This document shows, piece by piece, positions 58,793 to 64,000 of a stretch of 64,000 nucleotides of DNA; position 1 is the stretch's first letter; the number at the start of each line of letters is the position of its first letter. This DNA comes from Shewanella sp. HN-41. GTDB lineage: Bacteria > Pseudomonadota > Gammaproteobacteria > Enterobacterales > Shewanellaceae. A model generated the notes under the pieces. The model ran no database searches. It had not been told where the DNA came from and saw only the letters and a program-made list of their open reading frames with translations. The stretch spans positions 372,001 through 436,000 of the forward strand of contig NZ_AFOZ01000014.1 of NCBI RefSeq assembly GCF_000217915.1, given 5' to 3'. A program made the translations under genes and the position numbers.

Positions 58793-59114
58793 GATGTGGC
58801 TTTATAAAATGTTTCCACGTTCTTGTTTTTAAGTTGCATTAAGATTAAATAGATTGTTCGTTACCCGCAGTTTTCAGGTAGATTTGTGCGGGCAGTAAGT
58901 GGCAGCAAGACCCTGCCCTCTTTCTTATCTAAAAGAAAAAGTTCAGGTTACAAGGCAGTTCATATCACCAGGCTTATTAGCTGGTTTCGTTCATGCCTTC
59001 CTTCTTTCTGCTAAAAGAAAGCTTTCTTTACGAAATACAAAATAGAGGCTATCAGTTGGTTACGTTAACTCAGGCAAAAGTGGCTCATCATCACCATTGC
59101 CAAATTACTCAACC
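58793..59114. other. ORF-poor cassette 3 body
   Basis: A cassette-sized segment between attC 2 and attC 3. The only open frame (58993-59295) runs through the whole attC 3 and beyond, so it is unlikely to be the cassette gene. It may be a non-coding cassette or one with a degraded gene. Confidence 0.55.
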
Positions 59115-59246
59115 GCATAACAAGTTGCTCAAGGGCGCTCACTACGTTCGCTGGACGGCTGCGCCTTTGCAAATGTGTGGTTTTGCTTCGCAAAACTCTA
59201 CCACACATTTGCAAAGCCACAGCCGCTGGTTAGCAAGGCGTTGGTA
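59115..59246 (+). repeat. attC site 3
   Basis: R'' GCATAAC (59115-59121), followed by AAGTTGCTCAAGGGCGCTC; right end GGCGTTGGTA. A 15-bp arm pair TTTGCAAATGTGTGG/CCACACATTTGCAAA surrounds TTTTGC-TTC-GCAAAA, nearly the same tip as attC 1. The R' box departs from consensus. Confidence 0.72.
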
Positions 59247-59448
59247 TGACTCCCCACGTCAAGCAGAGCGCACGAATATCGGCCTAATTATTTAAGCCTT
59301 ATTTTTACGTGACTCAAAAGGATTGAGTTAACGCAGTAGATGAAGCAAGTAACTTCGTCGGTAAAAGAATTCAAAGACACCCAGCCTTAATAGCGCAGTT
59401 GTTAACCTCCGACTATGCTTGGGTTAAGCATTAAACAAGGAGGTTTGT

Positions 59449-60465
59449 ATGCCGCGCCCTCGCAGAACTCAGATTAGTGTTGAACTATCTCTTTAAAATT
59501 AGTCCCTATTACCATTGCTGTAGCCGCGTTGTGCGGCGTGCGTTTTTGTGTGGCGATGATACCTATTCTGGAAAAAACTATGACCATCGCCGTGGTTGGG
59601 TTGAGTCACTACTGTTTGAACTCGAAGCCGTTTTTGCTATTGATGTGGCGGCCTTTGCGGTGATGTCCAATCATCTACATGTGGTTTTATGTATTGATAT
59701 AGAGACAGCAAACCGCTGGAGCGACAGGGAGGTGCTTGAGCAATGGCATAAGCTATTTAAAGGCGATGAATTAACGCAAAAATTTGCCAAAGGTGAATTG
59801 GTTGAGGCCCATGAGGTCAACAGATTAAGGCATTCAATCGCGATATATCGCAGCCGTTTATGTGATATCAGTTGCCAGTGTTTTCAAAAGAGTGCGCTGC
59901 TTAAACGAGCCGATAGCAAGGCAAGCGAATCAAGAAGATATCTGTACAGGTCGTTTCTGGGAAGGTCTGTTTAAATCACAAGCTCTACTCGATGAAGCCG
60001 CCGTTTTAGCTTGTATGGCCTATGTTGATTACTCTTTATTAGCAAAAGTCCATTCGAGCCAAGGTGGCCGACACGCCAGAACAATCCGACCATACCAGTA
60101 CTCAGCTGCGGATTCGGGCCGCATTAAAAGGTGAACAGCCTAAAAATCTACTGCCTTTTATCGGCAATGAACGTGATAACCAACCCAATGGCATTGCGTT
60201 TTCATTAACAGACTACCTCGAATTGGTTGATGATACCGGTCGAATCATCCGCAATGATAAACGTGGAAGCATCAGTGAAAATAGCGCCAAGTTACTGACA
60301 AGATTAAATATCCCTCATGATAATTGGCTTAAATTGACCACAGAGTTTGGCAAGCTATTTCATGGCCCTGTGGGGACGCTGCAAGAACTGACCGATTACT
60401 GTGAACACTTAGAAAAGCGACGACGGCACTTTGCGGCAAACTGCCAGCACTTTCACAGCAATTAA
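59449..60465 (+). pseudogene. Broken HUH (Y1, RAYT/IS200-like) transposase
   Basis: A transposase of the REP-associated/IS200-like type, about 320 residues originally. Pieces appear in three successive frames: MPRPRRTQISVEL, then PYYHCCSRVVRRAFLCG through the HUH motif (MSNHLHVVL) to RLCDIS, then [22 protein letters not shown] to CMAYVD, then AKVADTPEQ or similar to the end. Frame changes occur at 59488-59500, about 59875-59892 and about 60030-60051, at motifs expected to read TPYYH, SWFMR and the tyrosine motif YVDLNPIRA. All shift by +1. AAGGAGG precedes the ATG. Inactive. Confidence 0.82.
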
Positions 60466-60653
60466 CGGTAATCCTGCTTAACCAAACCAATCACTGCTCA
60501 TTTGTTTTATTGGGCGAGTTAGCATATCTTAAATACACTAATTTTTAATGAGTTAGCTCATTTTCATGCCTCAGCTTTAGCCCTTTAACTTTTGATGACT
60601 CTAGTTTAAGCAATTTTAGCTCGTACAGTTGTAGACAAACCCAAAGTGCATTA

Positions 60654-60735
60654 TGTTGTTGATCTAAAATGGGTGGCTAGATTTTAGTGTTTTGTGTTGT
60701 TGTTCTAAAATGGGTGGTTAGATTTTAGTTGCACT
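60654..60735. repeat. 41-bp tandem repeat with internal hairpin
   Basis: Two copies (60654-60694, 60695-60735; period 41) starting TGTTGTTG. Each holds CTAAAAT-GGGTGGxTAG-ATTTTAG, a 7-bp inverted repeat. It lies 190 nt after the broken transposase. Confidence 0.85.
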
Positions 60736-60933
60736 GTTTTCGGGTGCACAGACTATCTTCCTGATGCAGCCAAGATTGAAATCAATCCAGGTAAGTATGC
60801 CGTGCTTTCACTTGCCAAAGGTCTTGGTTCAATCACCGAGGAGTGGGAATGCGCAGATGATCTTTATAAGGTTATTCTATGGCCTTCATCTACCGAAGAG
60901 TACAGGGCTTTAAAGAGCTATAAAAACACATAA
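60709..60933 (+). pseudogene. 3' fragment of an unknown gene
   Basis: An open frame of 74 codons with no start, opening in the tandem repeat. The protein-like part begins DYLPDAAKIEINPGKYAVLS and ends ALKSYKNT-stop. Normal composition and a stop just before the next cassette suggest the tail of a gene whose front was replaced by the repeat region. Family not recognised. Confidence 0.5.
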
Positions 60934-60962
60934 TGAGACGTTAAATACCTACAGGAGTAAAG

Positions 60963-61280
60963 ATGTCCCTCATCGCTAACACACCGAAGCCGCCATACTA
61001 CGCGGTAATTTTTACATCTCACCGTACTGAAGGTGATGGCGGTTACGGCCAAATGGCAGATCGAATGGTTGAACTAGCCTCAAAACAACCAGGCTTTTTG
61101 GGCGTAGAGTCGGCACGAGAGGATGTTGGAATTACCATTTCATATTGGTCCGATCTTGAGTCCATCAGACAGTGGAAGGCAAATGCTGAGCACCAAGAAG
61201 CCCAAAGGCTTGGTCATCAAAAATGGTATTCATCGTTCAAAACCCGTATATCGAAGGTAGAGCGCGACTACGGCATTTAA
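60963..61280 (+). CDS. Antibiotic-biosynthesis-monooxygenase-like cassette protein
   Basis: A 105-residue ferredoxin-fold ABM-domain protein: PPYYAVIFTSHRTEGDGGYG, QPGFLGVESAREDVGITISYW, and the EHQEAQRLGHQKWYSSFKTR block are typical. Such proteins act as small oxygenases or have unknown metabolic roles; the name does not imply antibiotic synthesis. AGGAG is 7 nt before the ATG. A GTTAAAT box lies 17 nt upstream of the ATG (60940-60946), and its stop lies inside an attC-like R'' box, so it is probably a gene cassette. Confidence 0.82.
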   Translation: MSLIANTPKPPYYAVIFTSHRTEGDGGYGQMADRMVELASKQPGFLGVESAREDVGITISYWSDLESIRQWKANAEHQEAQRLGHQKWYSSFKTRISKVERDYGI

Positions 61281-61343
61281 CAAACCAATTAATCTGGCCT
61301 CAATACGCTGCGTATCTTTCGGCGGCTGATTGGGGCATTAACC
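61275..61343 (+). repeat. attC-like site 4 (degenerate right box)
   Basis: ATTTAACAAACCAAT at the left and ATTGGGGCATTAACC at the right; 69 nt; inner ATACG/CGTAT arm. The G of the GTT recombination triplet is replaced by A, so the site may be inactive. Confidence 0.5.
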
Positions 61344-61498
61344 CATCGAAATTTTAACCCTAACCCCACAAATTAGAGTAAAAACCTAGCTCACTTTTGC
61401 CCCCAACTGAGTTATGTGGTGACGAGTGGAGTTTGTACGCTTAAGCCACACTACATAATCAAAACTATCTGTTTGTGTATGCATGAGTGAGTACAAAA

Positions 61499-61527
61499 AA
61501 GGGGAGTCAGTTAACCTGACTCCCCTT
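61499..61527 (-). terminator. Terminator of the YjiH-family gene
   Basis: A 12-bp stem (61499-61510 with 61516-61527), core GGGGAGTCAG/CTGACTCCCC, loop TTAAC. On the minus strand it is followed by a run of T. Confidence 0.9.
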
Positions 61528-61551
61528 GATATTTCAAAGGTGATGTCGCGC

Positions 61552-62910
61552 TTAGAACAGCAGGTGAGCCACGCCGGCAATCACTGGTAGAGTCACTAAG
61601 GTACGCAGTACGAACACGACAAATAGCTCAACAAAATTCACTGGGATCTTACTGCCAATCAGCAGCGCGCCCACTTCGCTCATATAAATTAGCTGAGTCA
61701 CAGACAATGCTGCAATCACAAAACGGGTCATATCCGATTCGATAGAGCTGGCTAAAATCGACGGAATAAACATATCGGCAAAGCCCACCACTATGGTCTT
61801 AGAGGCTTCGGTCGCTTCTGGGATATGCAGCAGTTCCAGTAACGGAATAAACGGCATACCTAAGTAATTGAAGATAGGTGTATGCTCGGCGATGATCAGC
61901 GCTGTGGTACCAATGGCCATTACCACGGGGATAATACCAAATACCATATCGATCACGTTTTTAACGCCTTCATTCAAGACGGCTTTTATGCCACCGGCAC
62001 TAGCAGCTTTTTCTAGGGCCTTATCAAAGCCCCAAGAGAGTGCGCCGTGTCCAGCAGGGATCATCTCATCATCGGGTAAACGTGGCGTATCGTCGATATA
62101 GTTATCTTTTTTCCACGAGAGCGGCGGTAGCTTAGGCACAATTACCGCAGCCGCAAAACCCGCTAGGCATACTGTCAGGTAGAAGGGCACAAACATTTGC
62201 TCTAACTTCACCTGTGAGATCACTACTAAGCTAAAAGTGATCGATACCGCAGAAAACGTCGTGCCGATAACCGCCGCTTCCCTCTGAGTATAAAAACGCG
62301 CTTCATACTGTTTGCTGGTCAACAAAATACCGACGCTACCATCGCCTAACCATGAGGCCATACAGTCGATGGCACTGCGACCCGGTAAATTGAACACTGG
62401 GCGCATGATTTTAGTTAACAGTGTGCCAAAGAGTTCGAGTAGGCCGAAGTTCAGCAGCAGCGGCAATAACATGCCCGCGAAAATAAACACCGAGAACAAC
62501 ACGGGCAGTAAGTCGTTTAAGACTAAGGCGCCCGTACTGGAGGAGTGAATCGCTTCGGGGCCGACTGCAAAATAGGTCAGCACAATAAAGACTGCGCCCA
62601 CAACTCGAGTCGTTAACCACAGTGGGCTTATATTGAGTAAGCCATTGAGAAAGTGGTTATGGAGGACAAACTTAGGTTTGAGCATTTTGGTGAGTAGGGA
62701 GGCAAATGCCATAGTCACCACAATTGCCGTGATGATTAAGGTTAGGTCTTCACTTAATGCACTTTGCAGCGCCTTAGAGATGATTGCGATGGGAATAGTA
62801 ATCGCATCGTTATAGCTGATAGGGGTCATAAACAGTAGCAGACCTATCAGCGAAGGGACGATAAAGGTGAGTATCGTCTTTATGTTGCGGTTTTTATGTT
62901 CAGTAGCCAA
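61552..62910 (-). CDS. YjiH-family (nucleoside-recognition/Gate domain) membrane protein
   Basis: A 452-residue inner-membrane protein with about 10-11 helices. It belongs to the Gate/nucleoside-recognition type: AIDCMASWLGDGSVGILLTSKQYEARF and the later VVGFADMFIPSILASSIESDMTRFVIAALSVTQLIYMSEVG block are YjiH-like. Substrate unknown. The start is TTG 62910 with AAGGTG 7 nt upstream; a longer frame reaches 62964 but without a ribosome site. Ends in a strong terminator. Confidence 0.85.
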   Translation of the reverse strand: MATEHKNRNIKTILTFIVPSLIGLLLFMTPISYNDAITIPIAIISKALQSALSEDLTLIITAIVVTMAFASLLTKMLKPKFVLHNHFLNGLLNISPLWLTTRVVGAVFIVLTYFAVGPEAIHSSSTGALVLNDLLPVLFSVFIFAGMLLPLLLNFGLLELFGTLLTKIMRPVFNLPGRSAIDCMASWLGDGSVGILLTSKQYEARFYTQREAAVIGTTFSAVSITFSLVVISQVKLEQMFVPFYLTVCLAGFAAAVIVPKLPPLSWKKDNYIDDTPRLPDDEMIPAGHGALSWGFDKALEKAASAGGIKAVLNEGVKNVIDMVFGIIPVVMAIGTTALIIAEHTPIFNYLGMPFIPLLELLHIPEATEASKTIVVGFADMFIPSILASSIESDMTRFVIAALSVTQLIYMSEVGALLIGSKIPVNFVELFVVFVLRTLVTLPVIAGVAHLLF

Positions 62911-63436
62911 TGGTGTACACCTTAAAGTACGAGTCGCACAAAATAAACTTGAATAAGCAGCCATCCAAAACTGTTTTTAGGGGCAGTTAAGGTGCATTTT
63001 CATTCAGCTCAAAATCGAGAAGGGGGAAGATTACTCGCTTAGTTCCGCTATGTAAAACGATTCGCTAGTTAGTTTGATATAAGCAACAAAACAGCATAGT
63101 TATTTTGGCGCCAGTAGCAAGGGGTTGTAGTGATGTTTATCGTAGTGGATTATGGTTATATTCATTTAAATCAATTGCTTGTTGATTTTAATTGGTTCGA
63201 GTTTAGCTAAATGCTCTGTTTTATAACTGATGGCTGCTCGTATTTGTATTCGACGAAAAAATACCAGCCAAGGAGCATTCAGCCATGCTTGGCCCACTTT
63301 TTACCCCAATTGAGTATGACTAAAAAGTCGATAAAGATGCGGAAAGTAAAAATTTTCTGATAAAGCGGATGCGCGCCGCTTTAAATCTTTTCAATTCCAT
63401 GTAAGGTATTACTACCTCTGTTTGGCTAAATTACTT
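62911..63436. other. Intergenic region with a hairpin before a DUF998-like gene
   Basis: About 525 nt between divergent genes, with no supported gene. It contains an 8-bp inverted repeat TAAAGCGG/CCGCTTTA (63361-63368 with 63376-63383), 54 nt before the next start. AT-rich elsewhere; promoters not resolved. Confidence 0.5.
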
Positions 63437-64000
63437 ATGACTGTTACAAGATCAAGTATCACGATAAGGAAGGGGTCAGGGCTCGCCACTAAATTTGGCT
63501 TTCTTGGTCTCTTTGGGTTATTGCTGGGGATTGTTGTGGCGGTCGTGGGATTTAACTGTTCCGAGCCAGAAACCTTTAACTTTTTAAACTATACCCTAAG
63601 TGAACTAGGCACTTATGGGCATTCTACCTATGCTGTGGTCCTCAATGGCGGATTATTTTTTGGCAGTTTAAGCGTCGTTTTTTATTGCTTATCCTCGCTA
63701 CAAAACGTGACATCTTTCTGGGGATATCCTTTTTTTCTCTTCTTAGCCTTCACTTTTTTAGCCTTAGCTTGTGTGGGGCTGTTTCCGGTGAATGTGTACC
63801 ATTTGCACATTTTAGGACTGAAATGGTTTTTCTATTTTGGCAGCCTAAGTGCAATATCTTATTTGGTTTTAGTGGTAGCGAGTCGCTCGGCCCTTCGCCG
63901 TTTAACGGTATTGCTGGCGCTGATGGTGTTCACTAGCATGATGACATTCCTCTATGCCCCGCAGTTATCCTTGGGGCTCACCGAAGGTGGCAGGCCTTTC
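63437..64000 (+). CDS. DUF998-like membrane protein, N-terminal part
   Basis: An open frame of 188 codons that runs off the right edge. At least five hydrophobic segments are visible, with NYTLSELGTYGHSTYAVVLN after the first helix and CVGLFPVNVYHLH later. These are typical of DUF998 and related multi-pass proteins of unknown function. ATG 63437 is the first good start; its ribosome site is weak. The C terminus is missing. Confidence 0.7.
   Translation, partial: MTVTRSSITIRKGSGLATKFGFLGLFGLLLGIVVAVVGFNCSEPETFNFLNYTLSELGTYGHSTYAVVLNGGLFFGSLSVVFYCLSSLQNVTSFWGYPFFLFLAFTFLALACVGLFPVNVYHLHILGLKWFFYFGSLSAISYLVLVVASRSALRRLTVLLALMVFTSMMTFLYAPQLSLGLTEGGRPF

Larger units (their letters stand above)
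57643..61343 (+). mobile_element. Integrase-less attC cassette cluster (CALIN-like)
   Basis: Five attC-like sites lie in one orientation (57643-57710, 58183-58315, 58711-58792, 59115-59246, 61275-61343). Between them are short genes without their own promoters and an ORF-poor segment. The stop codons of two cassette genes lie inside the attC R'' boxes, as is usual for gene cassettes. No integrase or attI is visible in the window. A broken HUH transposase and a truncated gene sit between sites 4 and 5, so the cluster has been disturbed. Functions of cassettes are mostly unknown. Confidence 0.7.

Noticed and set aside
58993..59295. 100-residue open frame in cassette 3
   Set aside because: It runs through the whole attC 3 hairpin and beyond, so its second half is attC sequence. 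No ribosome site or family motif supports it.

Overview
The window is a chromosomal segment of a gammaproteobacterium, almost certainly a Shewanella. The evidence is the run of Shewanella/Vibrio-type blocks in order: ybeZ-miaB next to ubiF, the metY-rimP-nusA-infB-rbfA-truB-rpsO-pnp core, a nupC/tsx-deoCABD nucleoside block, and ytjB-serB-PilZ-radA. About 57 kb is dense housekeeping sequence with good ribosome sites and clear intrinsic terminators. The last 7 kb (about 57-64 kb) is accessory.

Layout. 0-6 kb: ybeZ (partial), miaB and a small secreted protein on the minus strand, then ubiF, pth and ychF on the plus strand. 5.9-6.8 kb: seven tRNA genes in the order Met-Leu-Gln-Gln-Met-Leu-Gln behind one strong promoter. 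7-11.5 kb: a lipoprotein, greA, a BlaI/M56-TonB regulatory pair with visible operators, and an unknown membrane-anchored protein. 11.7-14.4 kb: a stand-alone secD-secF pair. 14.5-21.3 kb: yhbY, rlmE, ftsH, folP, glmM, tpiA, secG. 21.3-32.7 kb: tRNA-Leu(GAG), initiator tRNA and the rimP-nusA-infB-rbfA-truB-rpsO-pnp transcription/translation block, with a GGDEF-EAL gene inserted on the minus strand before pnp. 32.8-43.9 kb: nlpI, prfC, tatD, then nucleoside uptake and catabolism (nupC, Tsx/OmpK-like porin, deoC, deoA, deoB, deoD). 44-56.8 kb: ytjB, serB, an alpha/beta hydrolase, a two-PilZ protein, radA, a small PilZ protein, a purine permease, a CBS protein, and an OlsF-like acyltransferase with an LpxH-like phosphoesterase.

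The accessory end is best read as an integron-type cassette cluster without a visible integrase (CALIN-like). Three good and two degenerate attC-like sites separate a DUF4262 gene, an unknown gene, an ORF-poor cassette, and an antibiotic-biosynthesis-monooxygenase-like gene. A broken HUH (Y1/RAYT-type) transposase and 41-bp tandem hairpin repeats sit among them. The window ends with a YjiH-family membrane protein and the start of a DUF998-like membrane protein.

Three genes otherwise expected to be intact (truB, the GGDEF-EAL gene and serB) each carry a single-base frameshift in a homopolymer. This pattern suggests sequencing error, but genuine mutation or slippage cannot be excluded from sequence alone. 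All family assignments are from reading motifs; no database search was run.
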